Shown one piece after another: positions 52,754-61,835 of a stretch of DNA of 64,000 nt; the stretch's first letter is position 1; every line of letters begins with the position of its first letter. Source of the DNA: CAIYUC01 sp963682005 (lineage in GTDB: Bacteria; Bacteroidota; Bacteroidia; Bacteroidales; FEN-979); NCBI GenBank assembly GCA_963682005.1, contig OY820914.1, forward strand, positions 744,001 to 808,000, written 5' to 3'. A program made the translations under genes and the position numbers. The notes beneath the pieces were generated by a model. The model saw nothing but the letters and a program-made list of their open reading frames with translations. It was not told where the DNA came from and did no database searches.

Positions 52754-54676
52754 ATGAAGGTTAGAAGTTCAACAACGATATTATGCTTAATACTGGTTTT
52801 CTCCGCCTCCTGTATGTATGGTCAACCATGGGGGGATTATACCCTTTACAGCACCAAGAACAGCAATAAAGGGTACCTGATCGACATGAGCGGCAATCCG
52901 TATCATACATGGACGTTCGCTTCGAATGCGCCGACAGGATACACGACCTATCTGTTACCCGGAGGAACACTTTTACGAACCGTCGCCAGGGCTGGTAACT
53001 ATTTCACAGGGGGCCCTATATGCGGCGAGGTGCAGAAAGTTGACTGGAACGGGACCGTGACCTGGGATTTTGTTTATTCAACCCCGGAATACTGTTCCCA
53101 CCATGATATCTGCCCGATGCCAAACGGGAATGTGCTGCTGATCTGTTACGAAACCAAAACACCAGCACAGGCTACCCAGGCTGGCAGCATGCAGGCCATC
53201 ACCATCTGGCCTGATAAGATTGTCGAGATCGAGCCGTCGGGAACCACCGGTGGAACAGTGGTATGGGAATGGAAAGCATGGGACCATCTTTGCCAGAATG
53301 CCGATCCTTCCAAAGATAATTATGTCACATCCATCGTAATGCATCCCGAATTGCTCAACATAAACTATCATACCCAAAAAGACTGGATGCATGTGAACGG
53401 GATCGATTACAATCCCACGCTCGACCAGGTTGTTTTTTCCTCTCATGCCCTTAACGAGTTCTATGTGATCGACCATAGCACAACAACGGCAGAAGCCGCC
53501 TCCCATTCAGGCGGAAATTCAGGCAAGGGAGGCGATTTCCTATATAGGTGGGGCAATCCATCAGCTTATGAGGCATCCGGGACCACCAATTTCAATGTGG
53601 TCCATGATGCCCACTGGATCCCTTCCGACTGTCCGAAAGCTGGGTATATCTCGGGATTCAACAACAAAGGAGGCCCGGGCAACAAATCCTGTGTCGACCT
53701 TGTGAATCCTCCGTACAACGGCTACAACTACTCCATCACACCGGGATCTGCCTTTTTGCCTGCTACATATGACTGGCGCACTGTTTACAGCGGATCAGCC
53801 ACGCCCGATGAAGGAACGGCTCAGCAGCTTCCCAATGGAAATACGCTTATCACCATTTCGTTCTCTTCATTTATGTATGAGATCGATTCAAACCAGACAC
53901 AGGTCTGGTCGAAAACGGTGAGCCAGCCGGTTTCTAATGCGTTTCGCTATGCTGCATGCTATGTGAACGGACCACTGATTGTTGACGCCGCTGCTGATCC
54001 GGCTTCCATCTGCGAAGGGTCCACCACGCAGCTGAATGCAAATGCTTCCGGAGGGACCGGGATCACGTACAGCTGGACGTCTAATCCCCCTGGATTTACT
54101 TCATCGGAACAAAACCCTGTTGTTAGTCCTGTGACTACAACCACATACTTCGTGACCGTCACCAGCCAGGTTTGCAATGCATCCGATTCCATCACCGTGA
54201 CCGTGAATCCATTGCCTTCAGCACCTTCAATCACCCAGAATTCCGATATGCTGGTTTCCAGCAGTTCAACGGGAAACCAGTGGTATGTTGATGGCAGCAT
54301 TATTCCGGGTGCAACCGGGCAATCATATATTCCCCAGCAAAACGGGACATACCAGGTTTCCTTCACTGATCAGTACAACTGCACTTCACCCCTTTCGGAT
54401 CCGTTTGATGTAAACTGGGTAAGTATTGAAAATATTTCAAGCACAGATGAGCTGAAGATCTTCCCGAACCCGGCAAGCGGGATCTGTACCATAACCGGGA
54501 TTCCTGTGAATTCCAGGTTCACAATCAGGATCACCACCAGTGCAGGGAACCCCATGCTGGAGGTTGACAACATGAGCAGGATTAATGTTTCCAGCCTGGA
54601 AAATGGCTTGTATTTACTGACCATTTGGATGGAAAATGAACCATCGGTAACAAAAAAACTTTTGATCATCCATTGA
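52754..54676 (+). CDS. T9SS-exported arylsulfotransferase-like protein
   Basis: 640 residues. A signal peptide ends near SASCMYGQ. Residues ~25-400 look like the arylsulfotransferase (ASST) six-bladed propeller: GYLIDMSGNPYHTWTFAS, ICGEVQKVDWNGTVTWDF, HHDICPMPNGNVLLICYE, DWMHVNGIDYNPTLDQVVF, FLYRWGNPSAY and QQLPNGNTLITISF. A PKD/Ig-like domain follows (about 410-490), then linker and a T9SS type A domain starting FPNPASGICT. His residues in the HHD and DWMHVN motifs are candidate catalytic residues, but I did not verify them. It opens a same-strand gene run. Confidence 0.85.
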   Translation: MKVRSSTTILCLILVFSASCMYGQPWGDYTLYSTKNSNKGYLIDMSGNPYHTWTFASNAPTGYTTYLLPGGTLLRTVARAGNYFTGGPICGEVQKVDWNGTVTWDFVYSTPEYCSHHDICPMPNGNVLLICYETKTPAQATQAGSMQAITIWPDKIVEIEPSGTTGGTVVWEWKAWDHLCQNADPSKDNYVTSIVMHPELLNINYHTQKDWMHVNGIDYNPTLDQVVFSSHALNEFYVIDHSTTTAEAASHSGGNSGKGGDFLYRWGNPSAYEASGTTNFNVVHDAHWIPSDCPKAGYISGFNNKGGPGNKSCVDLVNPPYNGYNYSITPGSAFLPATYDWRTVYSGSATPDEGTAQQLPNGNTLITISFSSFMYEIDSNQTQVWSKTVSQPVSNAFRYAACYVNGPLIVDAAADPASICEGSTTQLNANASGGTGITYSWTSNPPGFTSSEQNPVVSPVTTTTYFVTVTSQVCNASDSITVTVNPLPSAPSITQNSDMLVSSSSTGNQWYVDGSIIPGATGQSYIPQQNGTYQVSFTDQYNCTSPLSDPFDVNWVSIENISSTDELKIFPNPASGICTITGIPVNSRFTIRITTSAGNPMLEVDNMSRINVSSLENGLYLLTIWMENEPSVTKKLLIIH

Positions 54677-54692
54677 AAAAATAAAAAACACC

Positions 54693-55904
54693 ATGGCGAA
54701 AAATCTTTTTCTTTCAATGATCGTCTTCCTGGTGATGGCTTCGATGGCCATAAAGGCACAGACATTCACCAATTATACGACAGCCGAAGGATTGCCGTCA
54801 AATGCAGTCAATGGAGTGGCAGTTGACGGGAACGATGTCAAATGGTTCGCGACCCAGGCGGGTGTCGCCCGGTTTGATAATCAGTTCTGGACGACCTACA
54901 CTACAGCAAACGGGGTGATCGACAATTTTATCAATTGCATTGCAGTGGACATTTACAACCGGGTTTGGGTCGGAACAGATATCGGGGTGAGCAGGTATGA
55001 CGGAACACAATGGACCAGCTTCACCACCGCTAACGGCCTGGTGAATGACATGATCAACTACATCGCTCCTGATAAGAACGGAAGCATATGGATCTGCACC
55101 AGCTCGGGATTGTCCAATTTTGACGGCACGAACTGGACCAATTACACGCCAGCGCAGGGATTGCCAAACGACCTCGTCAGTTGCGGCCGTGTCGATAACC
55201 TCGGATTCGGTTGGTTCGGAACCTGGATCGGCGGACTTGCCAAACATACGAACTCAGGCTTCACCATTTTCACAACCGCCGACAGCCTGGCCGACAACAA
55301 CATCCTTTCCATTGCCGTCGATCAGCACAACAATAAATATATCGGAACCTATTCCGGCATTACTGTTTTTGACAGCCTTGATCAATGGATTGTAAATTAC
55401 AGGCAAACAGAAGGGTTGCTGAACAATTTCGTTAAGGATCTCGCATTTGATTCCCGGGGAACGCTCTGGACCGGTCTGTATGACGATTATACCATGGAAG
55501 GAGGTATCACCTCATTCGACGGGACCAACTGGGTTTCCTATACCATTGCAGACGGATTGGTGAATACCCTTGTACGCCGTCTTGCCGTTGATATGCAGAA
55601 TTATGTCTGGGTGGCTACAGCCAATGGCGTCTCAAGATTCACCCAGGTTTATTCAGGGATCGGGAGGGCCAACGGGAAAAATTTCAGCATCATACCCAAC
55701 CCGGCCAGTGATCATATCATCATCGACATCTCTCATTTTCCTGTTCACCTTGACCTTTATGATCTCACCGGAAAAAATCAAATCTCCTGTGAACTTGCAG
55801 CATCCAGCAATAAAATAGATATCCGTTCGCTCGTTCCCGGCATATATTTCCTGAAGCTGACTGCCGATTCGAAAAGCTCCGTCTCAAAACTCATTGTCCG
55901 TTGA
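54693..55904 (+). CDS. T9SS-exported propeller protein (Reg_prop repeats)
   Basis: 403 residues. Signal peptide ending near MAIKAQ, then about seven repeats of the two-component regulator propeller type (Reg_prop), for example YTTAEGLPSNAVNGVAVD, YNRVWVGTDIGVSRYDG and NGSIWICTSSGLSNFDG. In hybrid sensors these repeats form the periplasmic sensor, but here they are followed only by a T9SS type A domain (IIPNPASDH). It is thus a stand-alone exported propeller. Its gene overlaps the start of the CotH gene by 4 nt (TTGA). Confidence 0.87.
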   Translation: MAKNLFLSMIVFLVMASMAIKAQTFTNYTTAEGLPSNAVNGVAVDGNDVKWFATQAGVARFDNQFWTTYTTANGVIDNFINCIAVDIYNRVWVGTDIGVSRYDGTQWTSFTTANGLVNDMINYIAPDKNGSIWICTSSGLSNFDGTNWTNYTPAQGLPNDLVSCGRVDNLGFGWFGTWIGGLAKHTNSGFTIFTTADSLADNNILSIAVDQHNNKYIGTYSGITVFDSLDQWIVNYRQTEGLLNNFVKDLAFDSRGTLWTGLYDDYTMEGGITSFDGTNWVSYTIADGLVNTLVRRLAVDMQNYVWVATANGVSRFTQVYSGIGRANGKNFSIIPNPASDHIIIDISHFPVHLDLYDLTGKNQISCELAASSNKIDIRSLVPGIYFLKLTADSKSSVSKLIVR

Positions 55905-58186
55905 AACGCCGGTTATCCTGCTTTATCATTCTGAATTTATTCGTACCGTTCATACTCGTTGCGCAGCAGGATTTCTATAATATAAATTCCGTACAGGAGA
56001 TCCGGCTGACTTTTAAGGAACAAAACTGGAAGCACATCCTCGACAGTCTGTTCGATGCGGCCGGAGATGAAGGAAGGCTGCCCGGAGACGTAACCATCAA
56101 CGGGCAGTTTATAAAAGATGTTGGCGTCCGCTACAAGGGATACAGTTCCTGGAACCAGGATGAGATCAAGAACCCGTTTAACATTGAGCTCGATTATTCG
56201 ATGAAAAACAGGAACTACCAGGGATACACGAAGATCAAGCTCAGCAATGTCATTCATGACCCCTCATTCGTCAGAGAAGTGCTTGGCTATGAGATCGCCC
56301 GGAAATACATGCCAGCATCCAGGGCCAATTTCGCCAATCTTTATGTAAACGATACACTGATCGGCCTTTATACGAATGTGGAATCCGTAGATAAAAAATT
56401 CGTCACGGATCATTTCGGCTCGGGTGACCGCGCTTTCTTCAAAGGGGAACCTGTGAAACTGGTTTACCCGTTCGGAGAGAATGCAAACCTGGCCTATACC
56501 CATGGAACTGATTCTTCAGGCTATATTCCCTTCTATAAAATTGAATCGGATGTTGGCTGGCGCAAATTATTGACGCTTATTTCCAGGCTCGACCAGGGAG
56601 CCGACAGCGTTGAACCCGTGCTGAACACCGACCGGACTTTATGGATGCATGCGCTGAACTTTGTGATCCTGAACCTCGACAGCTATATCGGGTATTCCCA
56701 GAATTATTACCTCTGTGAAGACATCAACGGCAGATTCAACCCGATCCCCTGGGATCTCAACATGTCATTCGGCAGCTTCAGGAATTCGGATGGGTCAACG
56801 CATTTCACCGGGATTTCAATACCACAGGAAAAAGTGCTGAATCCGCTTGAACACCTGACATTCTGCGTTTCCCCCCGGCCGCTCATGGTCAAACTGTTCA
56901 GCAGCGACACGCACAGGAAGAAATTCATCGCCCACATGCGGACCATTATCGATGAGAATATCAGGAATGATGCGTATTACACCAGGGGAGTGACCATCTG
57001 CAACCTCATCGATCCTTATGTGAAGAATGACACAAATAAATTCTATTCATACGAGGATTATGTAAAAAACATTGATACAACCGTCGGTGGAACCGGCGAA
57101 ATGATCCTTTACCCCGGACTGAAGAACCTGATGACCGCCCGGATGGCTTACCTCGACCATTATGATGGTTTTTCAGGAGCACCTGTCATCAGCAACATAA
57201 TCCACTTTCCTGAATATCCCGAGAAGGGAAAAGAAGTATGGATCACGGCAAAAATATCCAGGGCTTCCGCAGCCACGCTTGAATACAGGAATAGAACCGG
57301 TGATGTTTTCACGAAAACCCCCATGATTGATGACGGAGAGCACCAGGATGGGATTTCGGGCGATGGCATCTGCGGCGCCCGGATCATTCCATCCGGAAAT
57401 ACATTCCAGTATTATATCTATGCCGAAAATGACAGCGCCGGCATGTTCTCGCCGGAACGTGCCGAATATGAATACTACACGATCCAGCCTGTGATCGGTA
57501 AGGGGGAAGTGGCCATCAATGAGATCCGGGCAACCAACACCTCGTCCGGTGCCGCCGATGAGAACATCGGCAGCTGGATGGAACTATGCAATAATAGTAC
57601 GGAAGACCTGCTGCTGAAAGGAATGTCCCTCTCGGATGATCCTGCTCAATTGAGCAAATGGCCTTTCCCCGACACGATTATTAAGGCAAAAAGCTATCTC
57701 ATCGCCTGGATGGCCCGCTATGAACCTGTAACAGGCATGTACACCAATTTCAGCCTGTACGAAACGGGAGGAAAGCTCTTTCTTTCAAATGCACTTGGTT
57801 CTGTCATTGATTCTTTGACCTACGGCCCGATGGTTCCTGTCAGATCATTCGGCCGGTACCCAAACGGCTATGGCTCATTTGCATTCATGGACCCTTCCTT
57901 TTCGATGTACAACAACCCGGGAACGATGATCGGCTCTGACTTTCTGATCTATCCAAACCCTGCACATAACAGGCTCTATATTGAAATGGAAACCGGTGAA
58001 AAACCGCTGGAGGCAAGGATCTTCAATATCAACGGGAAACTTCTGATCTCGAATGGTCTTTCATGGAACGCCCAGGTGAGGGAGTTAAGCCATTCGTTCG
58101 ATATTACCGCACTGGCAGCCGGAACTTATGCAATCCAGGTTATCTGCAATGACAAGGTTGAAACAAAAAAATTCATTGTTTATTAA
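55901..58186 (+). CDS. CotH-like kinase-fold protein with T9SS domain
   Basis: 761 residues from a TTG start at 55901 that overlaps the previous stop codon; no ATG lies nearby and the signal peptide RRLSCFIILNLFVPFILVAQ follows directly. The CotH domain (about 30-430) has VRYKGYSSWNQDEIKNPFNI, LYTNVESVDKKFV, and NPIPWDLNMSFGSF (the catalytic-type D-N-M-S pattern). A lamin-tail-like domain (about 525-640) follows, then a T9SS type A domain (IYPNPAHNR). CotH proteins are atypical kinase-fold proteins, some of which phosphorylate other surface proteins. It lies upstream of VTC and DUF4956 genes, a partnership I recall from other genomes. Confidence 0.88.
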   Translation: MKRRLSCFIILNLFVPFILVAQQDFYNINSVQEIRLTFKEQNWKHILDSLFDAAGDEGRLPGDVTINGQFIKDVGVRYKGYSSWNQDEIKNPFNIELDYSMKNRNYQGYTKIKLSNVIHDPSFVREVLGYEIARKYMPASRANFANLYVNDTLIGLYTNVESVDKKFVTDHFGSGDRAFFKGEPVKLVYPFGENANLAYTHGTDSSGYIPFYKIESDVGWRKLLTLISRLDQGADSVEPVLNTDRTLWMHALNFVILNLDSYIGYSQNYYLCEDINGRFNPIPWDLNMSFGSFRNSDGSTHFTGISIPQEKVLNPLEHLTFCVSPRPLMVKLFSSDTHRKKFIAHMRTIIDENIRNDAYYTRGVTICNLIDPYVKNDTNKFYSYEDYVKNIDTTVGGTGEMILYPGLKNLMTARMAYLDHYDGFSGAPVISNIIHFPEYPEKGKEVWITAKISRASAATLEYRNRTGDVFTKTPMIDDGEHQDGISGDGICGARIIPSGNTFQYYIYAENDSAGMFSPERAEYEYYTIQPVIGKGEVAINEIRATNTSSGAADENIGSWMELCNNSTEDLLLKGMSLSDDPAQLSKWPFPDTIIKAKSYLIAWMARYEPVTGMYTNFSLYETGGKLFLSNALGSVIDSLTYGPMVPVRSFGRYPNGYGSFAFMDPSFSMYNNPGTMIGSDFLIYPNPAHNRLYIEMETGEKPLEARIFNINGKLLISNGLSWNAQVRELSHSFDITALAAGTYAIQVICNDKVETKKFIVY

Positions 58187-58196
58187 TTCTTATCCG

Positions 58197-58628
58197 ATGA
58201 ACATCATTTCATTTAAAAAGCACATGGGCAGAAAGGGGTTGTTCATACTCATTTCAATGGTTCTTATTTCCACAGCCGTTAGTTCGTGCAAAAAGGATCC
58301 CGGTCCGGGCGGCGTTTCTTCCATCTATGGGAAAGTTTATGTAAAGGATTACAACGACACGTTCACGATCCTTGAGGACGAATATTACGGTCCCGACCTC
58401 TGGGTGTATATAATCTATGGTGATGACCGCGATTACGGCGACCGCATCCGGACGAGCTACGACGGAACATACGAATTCAAATACCTCCGGCCCGGCACCT
58501 ATCAGATCTACACCTATTCGAAAGACTCTACACTGATGACAACTGCTGATTTGGCTGTCATAACGGAAGTGGTTGTACCAAAGAAAAAGCAGGATGTTGA
58601 AGTTCCCGATTTAGTAATTTTTAAATAA
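58197..58628 (+). CDS. Small lipoprotein with carboxypeptidase-regulatory-like domain
   Basis: 143 residues from the ATG at 58197; the open frame extends back to 58128 inside the CotH gene. A lipobox-like VISTAVSSCKK stretch (with Cys about position 31) suggests a lipid-anchored protein. The rest resembles a small Ig-like/carboxypeptidase regulatory-like beta-sandwich (SIYGKVYVKD, YDGTYEFKYLRPGTYQIYTY). An ATG at 58224 is an alternative start. It lies 10 nt after the CotH gene and 6 nt before the next gene. Confidence 0.72.
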   Translation: MNIISFKKHMGRKGLFILISMVLISTAVSSCKKDPGPGGVSSIYGKVYVKDYNDTFTILEDEYYGPDLWVYIIYGDDRDYGDRIRTSYDGTYEFKYLRPGTYQIYTYSKDSTLMTTADLAVITEVVVPKKKQDVEVPDLVIFK

Positions 58629-58634
58629 CAGACC

Positions 58635-59207
58635 ATGAACCGGATCCTGATGATATTGACCTGTATTGCCCTCGCACTGGGCGCTTCGGCACAGGCAAAA
58701 AAAACGAAGGATAAGAAAAAAGCCAAAATACGATCTGCCACGGAATGGCAGACCAGCTATGAAAGCGGGAAGACAGCCACTTATAAGGCTTCCATTGAAG
58801 AATATGACAAGAATGGTAATACGGTCTCGAGTACAGAATTCGGTCCCGACGGATCCGTTCGAACCAAGGAGACTTCAAAATATGATGTCTACGGGAATAA
58901 GACGGAAAGCACGGAATATGATGCCTTAAAAAAGAAAAACATCCGGAAAACCTACAAATACAATGCTTTCAAGGATAAAACCGAAGAGGTGGAATACAAT
59001 TCTGCCGGAACGATCCTGAAGAAGACAGAATATTCGTACAATGCCGACGGGAAAAAATCAAAGGAAACCGTCACCGATGCGACCGGAAACGTACTGAGAA
59101 AGATCGTTTATACTTACAATACCAAGAGTTTCAAATCGGGACGGCAGACTTTTAATGGCACGGATAAAATGGAGTCTGAGAAGAAATGGGAGTATGAATA
59201 TTATTGA
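58635..59207 (+). CDS. Exported YD/MORN-like repeat protein
   Basis: 190 residues with a signal peptide ending near GASAQA. From about 35 it has repeats of the pattern YDKNGNTVSSTEFGPDGS, YDVYGNKTESTEYDAL and YNADGKKSKETVTDATGN. The pattern resembles RHS/YD repeats or MORN-like beta hairpins. The surface is very charged, and there is a Lys-rich stretch after the signal peptide. No catalytic motif. Function unknown; it lies 6 nt after the lipoprotein gene and 3 nt before the VTC gene. Confidence 0.72.
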   Translation: MNRILMILTCIALALGASAQAKKTKDKKKAKIRSATEWQTSYESGKTATYKASIEEYDKNGNTVSSTEFGPDGSVRTKETSKYDVYGNKTESTEYDALKKKNIRKTYKYNAFKDKTEEVEYNSAGTILKKTEYSYNADGKKSKETVTDATGNVLRKIVYTYNTKSFKSGRQTFNGTDKMESEKKWEYEYY

Positions 59208-59210
59208 GAA

Positions 59211-59966
59211 ATGCAGGAAACAACCAACATATTGTCGTCATTCACGCCCATAACCCTGGAGGAGATGGATTGTGTCAGGCTGCTGAACAGGGTTGATACC
59301 AAGTTCCTTTTCCCGATTGAGGACCTGGGGATGATCCTTGAAGAGATGAAGGGGCATTACCGTATCCTGGAAATCAGCGGGGTCAGGGCCAGTCATTATG
59401 AAAATGAATATTTTGACACGGCGGATCTCAGGATGTATATGCAGCATCACAATGGCAAGCTCAACAGGTTCAAGATACGCATCCGCACCTACCTCGATAC
59501 GAACCAGCAGTTCTTTGAGATTAAATTCAAGAACAACAAAGAAAGAACGATCAAGGAACGGATAAAAAAGAAATTGAAAGGAGAGGATTTTGAGTTGCTG
59601 TCGCAAAATTTCCTGGCGGAAAAAACGCCCTACATCATGGAACACCTCAAGGCTTCGCTCTTGATCAATTTTACCAGGATGACCTTTGTGAACAATGATC
59701 TCTCGGAAAGAATTACCATCGATACCGGTCTGAAATTCAGGAATGGGGAAAAAACGAAGGAATACCCAGCCATTGTGATTGCAGAGGTAAAGCAGGATCA
59801 ATGCAACGCATGTTCCTTCATCTCCCTGATGAGGAAGCACAGACTGCCAGGCGTTTCCATCAGCAAATATTGCCTTGGCATCATCAGCCTTTATGACGGA
59901 ATAAAATGTAACCGGTTCAAATCGAAACTAAACCTAATAAAAAAACACAGTCATGTTATCAGCTAA
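59211..59966 (+). CDS. VTC-domain protein (polyphosphate polymerase-like)
   Basis: 251 residues. Tunnel-fold motifs of the VTC family: LLNRVDTKFLFPIEDLG, YENEYFDTADLRMYMQHHNG, FKIRIRTYLD, FFEIKFKNN and AIVIAEVKQDQ. These residues line the active site tunnel of yeast Vtc4, which makes polyphosphate from ATP. Bacterial homologues are annotated as polyphosphate polymerase domain proteins, without much experimental work. It has no membrane span and is encoded just before a DUF4956 membrane protein, overlapping it by 14 nt. Confidence 0.9.
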   Translation: MQETTNILSSFTPITLEEMDCVRLLNRVDTKFLFPIEDLGMILEEMKGHYRILEISGVRASHYENEYFDTADLRMYMQHHNGKLNRFKIRIRTYLDTNQQFFEIKFKNNKERTIKERIKKKLKGEDFELLSQNFLAEKTPYIMEHLKASLLINFTRMTFVNNDLSERITIDTGLKFRNGEKTKEYPAIVIAEVKQDQCNACSFISLMRKHRLPGVSISKYCLGIISLYDGIKCNRFKSKLNLIKKHSHVIS

Positions 59967-60702
59967 GAATGTGATCATATTCATCCTGTTCCTTTTCCTG
60001 GCGATGCCGGTGAAAGTATGTATTCCGCAGGATCTGACGGAAACTGAGTTGTCGCAAACAGATGACTCTTCCCTTAAAGATAAAAAATCCGAAAGGAAAA
60101 AAGAAAAAAAGGAAATCGAGATCGACAGCACCTTTTTCGTCAGTCTTGGCATGGACCTGGTCACTGTAGTTCTGATCATCATCCTTATCTATCATCCGAA
60201 TTACCGCAAGATGGATTATATCTTTACCTTCATCGCCTTCAACCTGGTGATCTTCCTGCTGACCTTCGTGCTGAAATCCGTTAAAATATCTATGGGTGCG
60301 GTGTTCGGACTGTTTGCAGTCTTCACCATGTTAAGGTACAGAACAGCTGGCATTTCGATGACCGATATGACTTACCTTTTCATTTTCATTGCGATGGGGT
60401 TGATCGGGGCCATCGAACTGCAGTACTACGAGCTGGCCATTATCTATGGAGTTATTTTTCTCGGCATCTTCATTCTGGACAGCCGGATGGTCATCAAACG
60501 CGAATTCTGTAAAACCATCCAGTACGAAAAAATCGAACTGATCAAGCCTGAGCTATACGATGAATTGATGGAAGATCTGAAGACACGCACCGGGCTTGAC
60601 ATTAAACGTGTTACAGTCAGCAGGATCAATTTCCTCCGGGACACGGCCCGGCTGAACATCTACTATTATGAATCCGAAAAAAACGGAAATAAAAAAGCAT
60701 GA
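59953..60702 (+). CDS. DUF4956 membrane protein
   Basis: 249 residues. An N-terminal signal-like span, a highly charged Lys/Glu linker (about 35-55), then four spans with the typical DUF4956 core (KISMGAVFGLFAVFTMLRYR, MTYLFIFIAMGLIGA). The cytosolic C-terminal domain contains the ferredoxin-like LMEDLKTRTGLDIKRVTV. DUF4956 proteins are known to pair with VTC-domain proteins and may form a membrane complex for polyphosphate or related phosphate polymers. The overlaps on both sides (14 nt with VTC, 4 nt with the next gene) indicate tight co-translation. Confidence 0.9.
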   Translation: MLSAKNVIIFILFLFLAMPVKVCIPQDLTETELSQTDDSSLKDKKSERKKEKKEIEIDSTFFVSLGMDLVTVVLIIILIYHPNYRKMDYIFTFIAFNLVIFLLTFVLKSVKISMGAVFGLFAVFTMLRYRTAGISMTDMTYLFIFIAMGLIGAIELQYYELAIIYGVIFLGIFILDSRMVIKREFCKTIQYEKIELIKPELYDELMEDLKTRTGLDIKRVTVSRINFLRDTARLNIYYYESEKNGNKKA

Positions 60703-61427
60703 TCATCTTTAGCATCCACAGGAGCCGGAACGTGAATATCCGTTCATTTCGGAGGGCATTTCTTCTGTCATCCATGATCTTGCTATTCATTGCATTTTCA
60801 TCCGGCAATGGAAACGCCCAGGTGAATGATGCGGGTTTATGGCTGAGTGTGAACATTGAGAAAAAAATCACACCGCTTCTGTCAGCTTATTTTACAGAAG
60901 AGCTCAGGATGAATGAGAACATTACCGAGGCCGGGACGATTTTCAGTGAATTCGGTCTCAGTTACAGGCTCAGCAAGCGTTTCAAAGTGGGTGCAACATA
61001 CCGTCATTCACATAAAAGGAACCTGGATGACTCATACGACACACGCCAGAGATGGTATTTCGATTTCACATACCGGGAGAGGGTCTCAGTATTGACACTT
61101 CTCCTGAGAATGAGATTCCAGACGGAATATACGGATTTTTATACTTCTGCCGAAGGAAAGGTCCCCGAATATCATATTGTCCCGAAGCTGACCATTAAAG
61201 CTGATCTCAACAGGAACTACGTGCCTTACATTTATGCAGAGCCCTATTACCGGGTGAATGACCCGGTTTACGGTCCGTGTGACAAGTTACGGCTTTGCGC
61301 TGGCGTCGAATACACCATTAACCGTATGCATATGCTGGATTTACATTATCTCATTCAAAAGGAATACAATGTCAAAAATCCGGAAACAGATTTTGTCGTT
61401 GGATTAAGCTACTATTTTACGTTCTGA
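60699..61427 (+). CDS. DUF2490-like outer-membrane beta-barrel protein
   Basis: 242 residues. A signal peptide follows a basic N-terminus (ends near GNAQ). The remaining residues form alternating strands such as WLSVNIEKKITPLLSAYFTE, FGLSYRLSKRFKVGATYRH and a C-terminal VGLSYYFTF, typical of the DUF2490 barrel family. Its start overlaps the DUF4956 gene by 4 nt. It could be the outer-membrane component of the VTC/DUF4956 system. Confidence 0.85.
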   Translation: MIIFSIHRSRNVNIRSFRRAFLLSSMILLFIAFSSGNGNAQVNDAGLWLSVNIEKKITPLLSAYFTEELRMNENITEAGTIFSEFGLSYRLSKRFKVGATYRHSHKRNLDDSYDTRQRWYFDFTYRERVSVLTLLLRMRFQTEYTDFYTSAEGKVPEYHIVPKLTIKADLNRNYVPYIYAEPYYRVNDPVYGPCDKLRLCAGVEYTINRMHMLDLHYLIQKEYNVKNPETDFVVGLSYYFTF

Positions 61428-61429
61428 TT

Positions 61430-61678
61430 ATGAAAATAAAAATCAAGCCGGATATTGCCATCAGTGAGACAGGACTGATCTTTAACCCGAGGACCGGAGA
61501 GTCATTCACGATCAATCCCGTTGGAATGGATCTGATCAAGCTGATCAGGCAGGGCAGATCACCGGAAGAGATCAAAAAGATCATGCTGGATGATTATGAT
61601 ACCGATGCTGAAAATTTTGATAAGGACTATTCCGAATTTTTGCTCCTGCTGAGGGGCTATAATCTGCTGGAAGAATAG
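61430..61678 (+). CDS. PqqD-like peptide-binding protein
   Basis: 82 residues with the PqqD fold pattern: AISETGLIFNPRTGESFTIN, PVGMDLIKLI and LLLRGYNLLEE. PqqD-type proteins bind ribosomal leader peptides for radical SAM enzymes, but no radical SAM gene or precursor peptide is seen here. It lies 2 nt after the DUF2490 gene and ends the operon. Confidence 0.82.
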   Translation: MKIKIKPDIAISETGLIFNPRTGESFTINPVGMDLIKLIRQGRSPEEIKKIMLDDYDTDAENFDKDYSEFLLLLRGYNLLEE

Positions 61679-61682
61679 CAGG

Positions 61683-61775
61683 GAAAACAACATACCCACC
61701 CCTCAAATCCCCTCCCAAAGTTCCCCGCGTCCGCGGGGATCCAGGGAGGGGAAGACCGAAGGTCAGGGTGGGTAC
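61683..61775. repeat. Three-stem palindromic element, sibling of 30384-30455
   Basis: Outer arms TACCCACC and GGTGGGTA, inner arms CCCCTCCC and GGGAGGGG, and a central hairpin CCCCGCG-TC-CGCGGGG. The nested order is like the 30384 element. It separates the PqqD gene from the LytS-like gene. Confidence 0.75.
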
Positions 61776-61835
61776 GTTAAATGGTAAACATATATTCTGT
61801 AATTTTGAATCACTGATGATAAACCCCGCAAATCC

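Noticed and set aside
59238..59840. 200-codon minus-strand frame
   Set aside because: Antisense shadow of the VTC gene.
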